Below the pieces are notes generated by a model. The model saw nothing but the letters and a program-made list of their open reading frames with translations, was not told the DNA's origin and ran no database searches. DNA of 64,000 nt, taken from the NCBI RefSeq assembly GCF_012933445.1, contig NZ_JABBNC010000001.1, positions 310,001 through 374,000 on the forward strand. Reading direction: 5' to 3'. Made by a program: the position numbers and the translations under genes. This document shows, in pieces, positions 42,530-51,341 of the stretch (positions are counted from its first letter, which is position 1; the number at the start of each line of letters is the position of its first letter). This DNA is from Actinoplanes sp. TBRC 11911. GTDB lineage: Bacteria; Actinomycetota; Actinomycetes; Mycobacteriales; Micromonosporaceae.

Positions 42530-42566
42530 CCCCGCTCCCCCAGTTCCTCACGTCCTTCATTTCTAC

Positions 42567-42612
42567 CTTGATTTTCTTAATCTCTCAAGCGAGAAACCTT
42601 AACTTCTTCAAG
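42567..42612. promoter_or_regulatory. 46-bp AT-rich imperfect palindrome upstream of DUF2089 operon
   Basis: The sequence starts CTTGA (42567-42571) and ends TCAAG (42608-42612); inside, TTAA blocks at 42577-42580 and 42599-42602 are also symmetric. The stretch is far more AT-rich than its surroundings. It lies 38 bp upstream of the DUF2089 start, right after the ArsR gene. Promoter and/or operator of the DUF2089 operon. Confidence 0.45.
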
Positions 42613-42614
42613 AA

Positions 42615-42989
42615 TCAGTGCGGCTGGTGATGTCCGGGGCGGTCGGACAGGCGATGCTCGGCCGCGTACAACGCCTCGGCGACCAACCGGCGCACGTGGT
42701 CGTCGGCCAGCGAATAGAGCGCTCGCCGGCCGTCGCGGCGCATCGTCACCAGGCCGGCGAGGCGCAGCTTCGCCAGATGCTGGGACACCGCGGGACGGGC
42801 CGCCCCGACCGCCTCGGTCAGCGTCGACACGTCGCGCTCGCCGCGCCGCAGCTCCGCCGCCAAGCGCAGCCGGGTGACGTCGCCGAGCAGCGACAGCATG
42901 ACGGCGGCTGCCTCGGCCACGCCGTTACCCACCGGCCGTTGCTGCACGTCACTGGCATCTGCAATGTTGTCGCGTGCGTACATGAGCAC
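42615..42989 (-). CDS. ArsR/SmtB-family metal-responsive repressor
   Basis: 124 residues with the winged helix VSTLTEAVGAARPAVSQHLA and wing TMRRDGRRALYSL. A His-rich C-terminal tail (GHHQPH) and HxxR region could supply metal ligands. It is divergent from the CDF efflux gene with about 45-85 bp between likely starts; ATGAGCA near 42983 resembles an ArsR half-site. ATG 42983 is a possible shorter start, and GTG 42947 another. Confidence 0.9.
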   Translation of the reverse strand: MLMYARDNIADASDVQQRPVGNGVAEAAAVMLSLLGDVTRLRLAAELRRGERDVSTLTEAVGAARPAVSQHLAKLRLAGLVTMRRDGRRALYSLADDHVRRLVAEALYAAEHRLSDRPGHHQPH

Positions 42990-43033
42990 ATATTATGGCG
43001 GCACACTCCGAGAAACCAGGGCAGGGACCGACG

Positions 43034-44104
43034 ATGGCCGAGCACGAGCACGCGGGGCCGCACGAGCACAGCCACAGTCACAGCCACGGCCGCTGGCACC
43101 GGCTCAAGCACCTCGTCACGCCGCACTCGCACGACAGCGCGGACAAGGTCGACCCCGAGCTCGAGTCGTCCCGCGCGGGCTTACGGGCGCTGTGGGTCTC
43201 GCTGGCCGTGCTCGGCGCGACCGCGGCGGCCCAGGCGCTGATCGTGCTCCTCTCCGGCTCGGTCGCCCTGCTCGGCGACACGCTGCACAACGTCGCCGAC
43301 GCGCTCACCGCGGTTCCGCTCGGCATCGCCTTCCTGCTCGGCCGGCGCGCCGCGACCCGCGCGTACACCTATGGTTTCGGCCGCGCCGAGGACCTCGCCG
43401 GGGTGTTCATCGTACTGGTCATCGCCGGTTCCTCGATCGCCGCCGCCTGGCTGGCGATCGACCGGCTGATCGATCCGCGGGAGATGACGCACCTGCCGTG
43501 GGTGTTCGTCGCGGGCCTGGCCGGCTTCGCCGGCAACGAGATCGTCGCCCGCTACCGCATCGCGGTCGGCCGCCGGATCGGCTCGGCCGCCCTGGTCGCC
43601 GACGGACTGCACGCCCGCACCGACGGCTTCACCTCGCTCGCCGTCGTGCTCGCCGCGGCCGGCACCTGGCTGGGATGGACGTGGGCCGACCCGGTCGTCG
43701 GCCTGGCCATCACGGTCGCCATCGCGTTCGTGCTGAAGGACGCCGCCCGCGAGGTCTACCGGCGGCTGATGGACCGGGTCGACCCCCAGCTCGTCGACCG
43801 GGCCGAGGCCACGCTGCGCGCGATCCCGGGCGTGCGCGACGTGTCCGGGCTGCGGCTGCGCTGGATCGGGCACCGCATGCACGCGGAGGCCGCCGTGGTC
43901 GTCGACGCGCGGCTGAGCCTGGTCGCCGCGCACGAGATCGCCGCGGACGCCGAGCATCAGCTCACCCACCGGGTGCCACGGCTGACCGGCGCCACCGTCC
44001 ACGTCGACCCGGACAGCCACCCGGGCGACGACCACCACACCGACCTGTCCCACGAGCGTCGCGAGCGGGTCAGTGCCGCAGCGAGCGCAGCCGTATCCGG
44101 GTGA
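43034..44104 (+). CDS. Cation diffusion facilitator (CDF) metal efflux protein
   Basis: 356 residues. A His-rich N-terminus (HEHAGPHEHSHSHSH, PHSHD) binds metal, then six helices. Helix 2 carries LLGDTLHNVADAL with the H-x3-D metal motif and helix 5 LVADGLHARTDGF with another. A C-terminal cytoplasmic dimer domain of about 80 residues follows, then a second His-rich tail (HPGDDHHTDLSH). Exports zinc, cobalt or cadmium; regulated by the divergent ArsR. I chose ATG 43034 over 42995 because AGGGA lies 8 bp before it and 42995 sits almost on the ArsR start. Confidence 0.92.
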   Translation: MAEHEHAGPHEHSHSHSHGRWHRLKHLVTPHSHDSADKVDPELESSRAGLRALWVSLAVLGATAAAQALIVLLSGSVALLGDTLHNVADALTAVPLGIAFLLGRRAATRAYTYGFGRAEDLAGVFIVLVIAGSSIAAAWLAIDRLIDPREMTHLPWVFVAGLAGFAGNEIVARYRIAVGRRIGSAALVADGLHARTDGFTSLAVVLAAAGTWLGWTWADPVVGLAITVAIAFVLKDAAREVYRRLMDRVDPQLVDRAEATLRAIPGVRDVSGLRLRWIGHRMHAEAAVVVDARLSLVAAHEIAADAEHQLTHRVPRLTGATVHVDPDSHPGDDHHTDLSHERRERVSAAASAAVSG

Positions 44105-45338
44105 TGGCCCGGCCGGTGATCTCGGTGACCTCGGCGGTGTGGCCGTCGATCTCGACGACCTCGCCGGGGACGGTCGGGATGTGGCCGAGCCGGGAGAGCA
44201 CAAGCCCGGCCACGGTGGTGTAGTCGCCGTCCGCGAGCACCTCCAGGTCGACCCCGATGTCCGGCAGGTCGTGCACCGGGAACGTGCCGGGCAGCAGCAT
44301 CGCGCCGTCGTCCTCGTGGATCACCGACTGGACGTCGCGGTCGGTCTCGTCGTAGATCTCGCCGACGACCTCCTCGACCAGATCCTCCATGGTGACGATG
44401 CCGTCGATCGCGCCGCGTTCGTCGACCACCAGGGCCAGTTGCTGGTGGCGGCCGCGCATCTGCCGCATGGCGTCGGACACCTTCAGGCTCTCCGGCAGGA
44501 ACGTCGCCTCGTACATGTGGTCGCTGACCGGCCCGTCGGCGTCGAACAGGGCGCGCAGGTGCACCACGCCGAGCACGTCGTCGAGGCCGAGCGGGCCGGT
44601 GACCGGTGCCCGGGAGTGGCCGCCCTCGACCAGCCGGGTGAGCGCCTTCGGGGCCGGCAGGTCGGCGGCCACGCTCAGCACGTCCCGGCGCGGCACCAGG
44701 ATCTCGCGCAGCACCCGGTCGGCGATCTCGAACGCGCCGCTGATGATGGTCCGTTGCTGCGGCGTGAACTCCTGCTGCTGGGTGACCAGATCACGAATCT
44801 CCTCGGTGGAGACCTCCTCGCGGGTGGCGTTCGGGTCCGCCCCGGTCAGGCGTACGACCAGGTCGGTGGCCTTGCCGAGCAGCCAGACCACCGGCCGGGT
44901 CAGCGACGCCAGCAGGTCCAGCGGCCGGGCCACGAACATCGCCCAGCCCTCGGCCCGCTGCAGCGCTATGCGTTTCGGCGCAAGCTCGCCGACCACCAGC
45001 GTGAAGAACGTCAGCACGATGGTGACCAGCACGATCGCCACCGCGTCGGCGGCGCCGCCCAGGAAGCCGAGCGGCCCGACCAGGGGCTTGGCGAGCGACA
45101 CGGCGGCCGCCGCCGAGGCGAGGAAACCGGCCAGCGTGATGCCGATCTGAATGGTGGCCAGGAACCGGTTCGGGTCGCGCGCCAGTTTCGCCAGGGTGCG
45201 GCCGGTACGGGAGCCGCGTTCGAGGCGCTGCAACTGGCTGTCACGCAGCGTGATCAGGGCCATCTCGCTGCCGGCGAAGGCGGCGTTCATGAGGACCAGG
45301 ACAACGACGAGCACGATCTGCCATCCGTACGCCCCCAC
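44070..45338 (-). CDS. CNNM/CorC-type transporter-associated protein
   Basis: 422 residues. DUF21 domain with four helices in the first 190 residues (IVLVVVLVLMNAAFAGSEMA, then AIVLVTIVLTFFTLVVGELA with its EL-A/KR junction), CBS pair at about 210-330 (VLSVAADLPAPKALTRLV, LVVDERGAIDGIVTMEDLVE) and CorC_HlyC domain to the end. Probably a magnesium or cobalt transporter/regulator. GTG start. Convergent 35-bp overlap with the CDF gene. Confidence 0.92.
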   Translation of the reverse strand: MGAYGWQIVLVVVLVLMNAAFAGSEMALITLRDSQLQRLERGSRTGRTLAKLARDPNRFLATIQIGITLAGFLASAAAAVSLAKPLVGPLGFLGGAADAVAIVLVTIVLTFFTLVVGELAPKRIALQRAEGWAMFVARPLDLLASLTRPVVWLLGKATDLVVRLTGADPNATREEVSTEEIRDLVTQQQEFTPQQRTIISGAFEIADRVLREILVPRRDVLSVAADLPAPKALTRLVEGGHSRAPVTGPLGLDDVLGVVHLRALFDADGPVSDHMYEATFLPESLKVSDAMRQMRGRHQQLALVVDERGAIDGIVTMEDLVEEVVGEIYDETDRDVQSVIHEDDGAMLLPGTFPVHDLPDIGVDLEVLADGDYTTVAGLVLSRLGHIPTVPGEVVEIDGHTAEVTEITGRAITRIRLRSLRH

Positions 45339-45406
45339 GACCCACCACCTCCGCTTCCGTCCGACGAAAGGACGTTACCGCCGCGTGTACGACTCGGCAC
45401 GAACCG

Positions 45407-45982
45407 TTACAACATCGCGCGCAGATCGTCGGCGAGGTCCGCGGCCCGGCGATCGACCAGCCGCACCCGTGGCCGCGTGGCCGGCCGCCGCACCCACGAG
45501 TGCCGGTACTGCTGGAGAATCGCGGCGTCCCGGAACCGCCGGTGCGACTCGTCGACGAGGTCCTCGGGGGCGGCCCGCGCCGGCAGGTTCCGCTCGTCCA
45601 GGGTCACCAGGGCGTGCACGGCGAACAGGTTGGCGAAGGCGTCGGCGAGCACGGCCGAGGTGGCGTGCCCGACCACGATCGGCGCCCGGTCCAACTGCTG
45701 GGCCTGCACCAGCATGGCCAGGTCGGTGGCCAGGAATTCGGGCAGGCAGTTCCCACGCGCCCGGCTCTGGCCGTGGCCGGGCAGATCGACGGCGAGCAGG
45801 GTGCAGTACGGGGCCAGCGCGTCGCCGAGCGGCCACCACATGCTCCGGTCGTGCAGGAGCCCGTGCAACAGGAGCACCGGGCGTCCCGTGGTGCCCCAGC
45901 GGTCGTAGGTCAGGTGATACGGGGTCGCGCCCCAGGTGCGCGACGAGCGCAGTCGTTCAGGGGGATTTCCGGCAAGCGTCAT
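45407..45982 (-). CDS. Degenerate alpha/beta-hydrolase-like protein
   Basis: 191 residues, too short for the normal 260-280. The first half fits (VLLLHGLLHDRSMWWPLGDA, LLAVDLPGHGQSR), but the nucleophile elbow reads VVGHATSAVLAD instead of GHSxGG, placing Ala where Ser should be. The C-terminal lobe that should bear the catalytic His is absent. Likely a truncated, non-catalytic member with a binding or decoy role, or a decaying gene. Confidence 0.65.
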   Translation of the reverse strand: MTLAGNPPERLRSSRTWGATPYHLTYDRWGTTGRPVLLLHGLLHDRSMWWPLGDALAPYCTLLAVDLPGHGQSRARGNCLPEFLATDLAMLVQAQQLDRAPIVVGHATSAVLADAFANLFAVHALVTLDERNLPARAAPEDLVDESHRRFRDAAILQQYRHSWVRRPATRPRVRLVDRRAADLADDLRAML

Positions 45983-46071
45983 CGAGGGGTCCTGACGTGT
46001 GGGCGGCGCAGCCGCGAAGAAAGGGACGCACCGGCAACAGCAGCGGCGCGTGAAAGGGCGAAGCGTTGGGG

Positions 46072-46599
46072 TCAGGCGAGCCCGGGCGGGGCGCGGCCCG
46101 CGACCGCCGCCGCCCACAGCAGCCGGCGCGGGCGACGCGTGCGCTGCGAGGCGCGGATCCGGCGGCCGGACGAAGCCTCGCCGGCCGGGCACAGCCAGCC
46201 CAGCAGCACCAGGACGGTGCTGGAGAATCGCAGCCACATCAACGAGCTGCCGACGCTGAACAGGATGTGCATCAGGGCGCCGAGCAGCAGCAGGGCGGGC
46301 GGCGTGGGCCGCTGCCCGAGGGCCGAGTGCTCGACCGCGTCGGCGGCGAAGAAGACCAGCGTGGACAACCCGACCGAGCCGACCACCCCGCTCGCGGCCC
46401 ATTCGTAGCGCCGCGACGGCGTACGGCGGACGGCGGCCAGGGCCACGGCGAGAACGCAGACCGCCGCCAGCACGCGGATCGCGGTGGTGGCCCGTTCCGG
46501 GGCCCCGGGGTTGCTGTGCGCGGAGAGCCAGAAGGTCACGGCGTGCGCGAGCAGCCAGCCCAGCGCGCCCACGCCGACGGCCGGCCCGGCGCCGGACAT
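46072..46599 (-). CDS. Small polytopic membrane protein
   Basis: 175 residues, about four helices (GWLLAHAVTFWLSAH, IRVLAAVCVLAVALAAV, GVVGSVGLSTLVFFAADAV, LLLLGALMHILFSVGSSLMW). A basic C-terminal tail (RRIRASQRTRRPRR) lies in the cytoplasm. It follows the degenerate hydrolase on the same strand by 89 bp. Function not recognised. Confidence 0.65.
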   Translation of the reverse strand: MSGAGPAVGVGALGWLLAHAVTFWLSAHSNPGAPERATTAIRVLAAVCVLAVALAAVRRTPSRRYEWAASGVVGSVGLSTLVFFAADAVEHSALGQRPTPPALLLLGALMHILFSVGSSLMWLRFSSTVLVLLGWLCPAGEASSGRRIRASQRTRRPRRLLWAAAVAGRAPPGLA

Positions 46600-46804
46600 C
46601 GGCGTCGTGCCTCCCGCGCGCAGGTCGCTGACCAGCCTTATCGCCGCCTTCGCCGAGGGTCGCTTCCGGGCAGGATACCTGACTCACGCGACCCTTCCCG
46701 AACACGGAAAGTAGCTGAGCGGGTTTCGCCTTTGACATGACATCGGCGACTGGGAGGGCCCCGACCACGGCTGGCACGGTCGTACCAAGCAAGGGGGTGT
46801 GAGG

Positions 46805-47653
46805 ATGACCGTTCGAGTGGTTCCGATCCAGCCGGCCGACGTGCCCCGGGTCGCCGCGTTCCTGCACGCGAACCTGAACTCCCGGCTGCCGGCCGAGGTG
46901 TGGGCCCGGTCGATGACGCCGCCGTGGACCGTGGCGGCGCCGAATCACGGGTTCATGCTCGTCGACCGGACCCGGGTCGTCGGCGCCTATCTGGCCTTCT
47001 ACGCGGAGCGGGACATCGACGGGAGCCGGGAGTCGTTCTGCAACCTGGGCGGCTGGTGTGTGCTGCCGGAGTACCGCTTCCACGGCGTACGGCTGCTGAA
47101 AGCTCTTCTGGCGCAGGACGGTTACCATTTCACCGACCTGTCGCCGAGCGGGTCGGTGGTGCCGATCAACGCGCGCCTGGGCTTCGAGTTCCTCGACACC
47201 GACCTGGTCGTGGTGCCGAACCTGCCGTGGCCCGGCCGCGGCCGGGTGAGCTCCGATCCGGACGTCATCGAGCGCACCCTGACCGGCGCCGACCTGCGGC
47301 GCTATCACGACCATCGGGACGCGGCGGCGGCCCGGCACGTGGTCCTCGACGACGGCCGCGAATGGTGTTACGTCGTCTTCCGGCGGGACCGGCCGAGGAA
47401 CCTGCCGTTGTTCGCGTCCATTGTGTACGCGAGCCACCCGGCGGTGTTCCGGCGGATGTTCCGGCCGTTCGCGCGGCACCTGTTGCTGCGGCACGGATTG
47501 CCGGCCACCTTGGTCGAGCCGCGGATCGCCGGGTACCGGCCGCGCCCGTCGGTGGGTCTCGGCTCACCGCGCCGCAAGATGCTGCGCAGCCCCGCGCTGC
47601 GACCGGACCAGATCGACTACCTCTACAGCGAACTCGTCTGCGTGCCGTTCTGA
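46805..47653 (+). CDS. GNAT-like acyltransferase-type protein
   Basis: 282 residues. First half resembles a GNAT N-acyltransferase: TVRVVPIQPADVPRVAAFLH, FMLVDRTRVVGAYLAFYAER, GWCVLPEYRFHGVRLLKALL and VVPINARLGFEFLDTDLVVV. The second half (basic, aromatic-rich) is not assigned. ATG 46805 follows AAGGGGG by 7 bp. It begins a same-strand unit with an acyl ligase, a PLP decarboxylase and an acyl carrier protein, and is the obvious candidate for moving the carrier-bound group onto an acceptor. Confidence 0.65.
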   Translation: MTVRVVPIQPADVPRVAAFLHANLNSRLPAEVWARSMTPPWTVAAPNHGFMLVDRTRVVGAYLAFYAERDIDGSRESFCNLGGWCVLPEYRFHGVRLLKALLAQDGYHFTDLSPSGSVVPINARLGFEFLDTDLVVVPNLPWPGRGRVSSDPDVIERTLTGADLRRYHDHRDAAAARHVVLDDGREWCYVVFRRDRPRNLPLFASIVYASHPAVFRRMFRPFARHLLLRHGLPATLVEPRIAGYRPRPSVGLGSPRRKMLRSPALRPDQIDYLYSELVCVPF

Positions 47654-47672
47654 CTCGGAAGGAACCGCCTTC

Positions 47673-49175
47673 GTGCTGACGCAACTGCATCATCTGATCG
47701 AGCAGGCCGCCCGCACCTGGCCGGACCGGCCGGCCCTGACCGACCGGACGTCGACCGTCACGTACGCCGAGCTGCGGCGGAAGGTGGCCGAGGTGGCTTC
47801 GGCGCTGCACCACCTCGGGGTGGCACCGGGCGACCGCGTCGCGGTCTATCTGGACAAGCGGATCGAGACGGTCACCGCGATGTTCGGCGCGTCGGCGGCC
47901 GGCGCGGTCTTCGTGCCGATCAACCCGCTGCTGCGGCCCGAGCAGGTGGCCCATCTGCTCGACGACTGCACGGTGACGGTGCTGGTCACCTCCGCGGATC
48001 GGCTGCGCCTGCTGCGTGACGAGCTCGAGGGCTGCAAGTCGGTGGAGCATGTGCTGCTGGTGGGCGCGACGCCGGCGGAGTCCGTCGCGTACCGGGACGG
48101 CATCGACGACGACATCGCGGCCATCTTCTACACCTCGGGCAGCACCGGCCGGCCGAAGGGCGTCACGCTGACGCATCGCAATCTGCTGGCCGGCGCGGCA
48201 AGCGTGAACGCCTATCTGGGCAACACCGAACGCGACGTCATCGCGGCCGTGCTGCCGCTCAGCTTCGACGCCGGGTTCAGCCAGCTGACGACGGGGTTCG
48301 CGGCGGGCGCCCACGTGGTTCTGGTCAACTATGTCGGCCCGGCCGACGTCATCCGCGCCTGCGTACGGCACGGCGTCACCGCGCTCACCTGCGTTCCACC
48401 ACTGTGGATCCAGTTGGCCGAGCAGGAGTGGCCGGATGCCGTGCGCCTGCGCTATTTCGCCAACACGGGCGGCCGTCTGCCACGCACCACATTGGACCGG
48501 CTGCGGCACATTTTCCCGGAGGCGTTGCCCTACCTCATGTACGGGCTCACCGAGGCTTTCCGCTCGACCTACCTCCATCCGTCCGAGGTGGACCGCCGCC
48601 CGGATTCCATCGGCAAGGCCATCCCCAACGCCGAGATCCTGGTGGTACGCCCGGACGGGTCACCCTGCGACCCTGGGGAGCCGGGCGAGCTGGTGCACCG
48701 CGGCGCCCTCGTCGCGAGCGGCTACTGGAACGATCCGGACCGCACCGCCGAACGCTTCCGGCCCGCGCCCGGCCGGCCGGCCGAGCTGGTCGCCCCCGAG
48801 CTCGCCGTGTGGTCCGGCGACCTAGCCGTGCGCGATGACGAAGGCTTCCTGTACTTCGTCGGCCGCACCGACGACATGATCAAAACGTCGGGCTACCGGG
48901 TGAGCCCGACCGAGGTGGAGGAGGTGGCGCACGGCACCGGGCTGGTCCGCGACGCGGTCGCTCTCGGCGTCGACGACGAGCGGCTCGGCCAGCACATCGT
49001 GCTCGTCGTCAGCCCGCCGGCCGGTCAGGCTCTCGACCGCGCCGGCCTGCTCGACGGCATGCGGCGGCGGCTGCCGCGATACATGGTTCCGCAGCGGGTC
49101 GTCGTGCGCGACGAGCTGCCGCGCTCGCCGAACGGCAAGTTCGACCGGGCCGCGCTGCGCGGTGAGGTGGCGTGA
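47673..49175 (+). CDS. AMP-forming acyl/aminoacyl ligase
   Basis: Adenylate-forming ligase of 500 residues. Core motifs: FYTSGSTGRPKGVTLTH, YGLTEAFRSTYLH, WSGDLAVRDDEGFLYFVGRT, DDMIKTSGYRVSPTE and SPNGKFDRAALR with the catalytic Lys. Size and its PLP-decarboxylase/ACP partners match ligases that load an amino acid onto a stand-alone ACP (butirosin BtrJ, vicenistatin VinN) and the ligase associated with exosortase loci. GTG start with GGAAGGA upstream. Overlaps the decarboxylase gene by 4 bp. Confidence 0.9.
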   Translation: MLTQLHHLIEQAARTWPDRPALTDRTSTVTYAELRRKVAEVASALHHLGVAPGDRVAVYLDKRIETVTAMFGASAAGAVFVPINPLLRPEQVAHLLDDCTVTVLVTSADRLRLLRDELEGCKSVEHVLLVGATPAESVAYRDGIDDDIAAIFYTSGSTGRPKGVTLTHRNLLAGAASVNAYLGNTERDVIAAVLPLSFDAGFSQLTTGFAAGAHVVLVNYVGPADVIRACVRHGVTALTCVPPLWIQLAEQEWPDAVRLRYFANTGGRLPRTTLDRLRHIFPEALPYLMYGLTEAFRSTYLHPSEVDRRPDSIGKAIPNAEILVVRPDGSPCDPGEPGELVHRGALVASGYWNDPDRTAERFRPAPGRPAELVAPELAVWSGDLAVRDDEGFLYFVGRTDDMIKTSGYRVSPTEVEEVAHGTGLVRDAVALGVDDERLGQHIVLVVSPPAGQALDRAGLLDGMRRRLPRYMVPQRVVVRDELPRSPNGKFDRAALRGEVA

Positions 49176-50341
49176 TGCGGATCGGTGGCATCCCGGTGGA
49201 CCGGCTCGCCGAACGCGTCGGGAGCACCCCCTTCTTCGCCTACGACCGGGCTCTGGTCACCGCCCGCGTGGCCGCGCTGCGCGCGGTTCTCCCGCCGGAC
49301 CTGCGGCTCGGCTACGCCGTCAAGGCGAACCCGATGCCGGCGCTGGTCCAGCATCTCAGTGGCCTGGTCGACGCGTTCGACGTCGCGTCCGCCGGCGAGA
49401 TGCGGACCGCCCTGGACACGACGATCCCGGCCGAGCACATCAGCTTCGCCGGTCCGGGCAAGACGGACGCCGAGTTGTCGCAGGCGGTGGCGGCCGGCGT
49501 GCTCGTGGAGGTCGAGAGCGAGAACGAGGCGAGGCGCATCGTCGCGACCGGCGAGCGGCTCGGGATAACGCCCCGCATCGCCGTACGGGTAAATCCGGAT
49601 TTTTCGGTTAAAGGGTCGGGCATGCGCATGGGTGGCGGCCCGCAGCAGTTCGGGGTCGACGCCGAACGCGTTCCGGCTCTGTTCAAAGAATTGTCTGATG
49701 TGGACATTCTGGGTCTGCACATATTCGCCGGCTCCCAATGCTTGCGCGCCGACGTCCTGTGCGAGGCGCAACGCCAAACCGCCGACCTCGCCGTACGCCT
49801 CGCCGAGTCGGCCCCCGTCCCGATCCGCTACCTGAACCTCGGCGGCGGCTTCGGCATCCCGTACTCCGACCGCGACGAGCCGCTCGACCCGCGCCCGATC
49901 GGGGCCAACCTCGCCGACGTGCTCGCCCGCACGATCCGCCCGAACCTGCCGTCCGCCACCGTCCACATCGAACTCGGCAGGTATCTGGTCGGCGAGAGCG
50001 GCTTCTACGTCACCCGGGTGGTCGACCGCAAGGAGTCGCGCGGCAAGGTCTTCCTCGTCGTGGACGGCGGCATGCACCACCAGCTGGCCGCGTCCGGCAA
50101 TCTCGGCCAGGTGATCCGGCGCAACTACCCGCTGGCCGTCGGCACTCCCGGCGGCCCGGTGGAGCGGGTCACCGTGGTCGGCTCGCTGTGCACGCCGCTC
50201 GACCTGCTCGGCGACGACGTGCTGCTGCCGCGCGCCGACGTGGGCGACCTCATCGTCGTCTACCAGGCCGGCGCGTACGGGCTGACCGCCAGCCCGACCA
50301 ACTTCCTGAGCCATCCCGCACCCGTCGAAACATTGATCTGA
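49172..50341 (+). CDS. PLP-dependent amino-acid decarboxylase (fold III)
   Basis: 389 residues. PLP Lys at about K50-51 (LGYAVKANPMPALVQHL), then SAGEMRTALDTTIP, FAGPGKTDAELSQ, the phosphate loop YLNLGGGFGIPY, ELGRYLVGESG and the catalytic Cys in VGSLCTPLDLL. It follows diaminopimelate/ornithine decarboxylase folds but clusters with an acyl ligase and an ACP, so decarboxylation of an ACP-bound amino acid (as in butirosin or vicenistatin) is the likely reaction. GTG/ATG start overlaps the ligase stop. Confidence 0.9.
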   Translation: MMRIGGIPVDRLAERVGSTPFFAYDRALVTARVAALRAVLPPDLRLGYAVKANPMPALVQHLSGLVDAFDVASAGEMRTALDTTIPAEHISFAGPGKTDAELSQAVAAGVLVEVESENEARRIVATGERLGITPRIAVRVNPDFSVKGSGMRMGGGPQQFGVDAERVPALFKELSDVDILGLHIFAGSQCLRADVLCEAQRQTADLAVRLAESAPVPIRYLNLGGGFGIPYSDRDEPLDPRPIGANLADVLARTIRPNLPSATVHIELGRYLVGESGFYVTRVVDRKESRGKVFLVVDGGMHHQLAASGNLGQVIRRNYPLAVGTPGGPVERVTVVGSLCTPLDLLGDDVLLPRADVGDLIVVYQAGAYGLTASPTNFLSHPAPVETLI

Positions 50342-50353
50342 GAGGGGACAATC

Positions 50354-50605
50354 ATGGACGCCGGACAAGTGAAAGCGGTCGTCGTCGGCACACTAGGCAT
50401 CGAGGACCGGGCCGCGTCGATCGACGCGTCGACACCGTTGCTGGGCGGCATGCCGGAGATGGATTCGCTCGCCGCCGTCGAGCTGGTGGCGGCGCTGGAG
50501 GCCCAGTTCGGCATCCGCATCGAGGACGAGGACGTGAACGCCGAAGCCTTCGAGACGCTGGGCAGCCTGACCGCGCTGGTGGCCGGCAAGGCATCGACGA
50601 GCTGA
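50354..50605 (+). CDS. Acyl carrier protein
   Basis: 83 residues, with the phosphopantetheine Ser S38 in MPEMDSLAAVELVAAL. The sequence is acidic and follows the helical ACP pattern. It starts 12 bp after the decarboxylase with AGAGGGG as ribosome site. Carrier for the amino-acyl group activated by the ligase. No phosphopantetheinyl transferase or ketosynthase is adjacent, so it is a trans-acting or dedicated carrier, not part of a polyketide line. Confidence 0.92.
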   Translation: MDAGQVKAVVVGTLGIEDRAASIDASTPLLGGMPEMDSLAAVELVAALEAQFGIRIEDEDVNAEAFETLGSLTALVAGKASTS

Positions 50606-50642
50606 CGGGAACTTTGCGGATCCGGGCGGCGACTATGAGTGT

Positions 50643-51341
50643 GTGCGTATCAAACTCCGTCTGGTCATGCTCGCCGCCGCGGCCGGGGGCGTCGCCGCCG
50701 CCACCCTCGCCACGCCCGCCTGGGCCCACGTGGAGGTGGCGGCCGACAAGCCACAGGCCGGCGCCCGGGACGTGACGTTGACGTTCACCGGCGAGGCCGA
50801 GTCGGACAGCGGCGGCATCGCCTCCGAACGCGTGGTGCTTCCGGCCGGCATGACCCCGTCCGACGTACGCCTGAAGAAGGCCCCCAAGGGCTGGAAGCTG
50901 ACCCCCGGCAGCGACGGGTTCACGGTGGCCGGGCCCGCCCTCAAGATCGGCGAGGACGCGGTGTGGGCGGTCACCGTGGCGCAGCTGCCGACGAACAGCA
51001 CGACCTTGTCGTTCAAGACCCTGGAGACATACAGCGACGGGCAGATCTCCCGGTGGATCGAGATCCCCCAGGACGGGCAGCCCGAGCCGGACAACCCCGC
51101 GCCGACGCTGAAGGTGAAGGCGGCCGCCGCTCCTGCCACCAGCTCGCCGGCGCCCTCCCCGGCCGTCTCGTCCGCTCCGCCCACCGCCGCCTCCTCCGCT
51201 CCGGCCGCGGCTCAGGACTTGGCCGACGACTCGTCCGGTTCCGGCGGCACCGGCCTGTGGGTCACGGTCGGGATCGTCGCCGCGATCGCGGTGGCCGCCG
51301 TGGCACTGCTGATGGTTCGGCAACGCCGCGGGCGGCCTTGA
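50643..51341 (+). CDS. YcnI-like (DUF1775) exported copper-binding protein
   Basis: 232 residues. Signal peptide ends LATPAWA, exposing His-Val-Glu at the mature N-terminus, the known copper-binding start of YcnI. The domain shows DVTLTFTGEAESDSGGIASE, WKLTPGSDGFTV and VWAVTVAQLPTNSTTLSFKT. A Ser/Ala/Pro-rich linker leads to one membrane helix (WVTVGIVAAIAVAAVALLMV). Handles copper outside the cell, probably with the CopC protein 13 kb away. Confidence 0.88.
   Translation: MRIKLRLVMLAAAAGGVAAATLATPAWAHVEVAADKPQAGARDVTLTFTGEAESDSGGIASERVVLPAGMTPSDVRLKKAPKGWKLTPGSDGFTVAGPALKIGEDAVWAVTVAQLPTNSTTLSFKTLETYSDGQISRWIEIPQDGQPEPDNPAPTLKVKAAAAPATSSPAPSPAVSSAPPTAASSAPAAAQDLADDSSGSGGTGLWVTVGIVAAIAVAAVALLMVRQRRGRP

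Noticed and set aside
42995..43033. Upstream start for the CDF protein at 42995
   Set aside because: It would leave only five bases to the ArsR start and lacks a ribosome site; ATG 43034 has AGGGA at proper distance.
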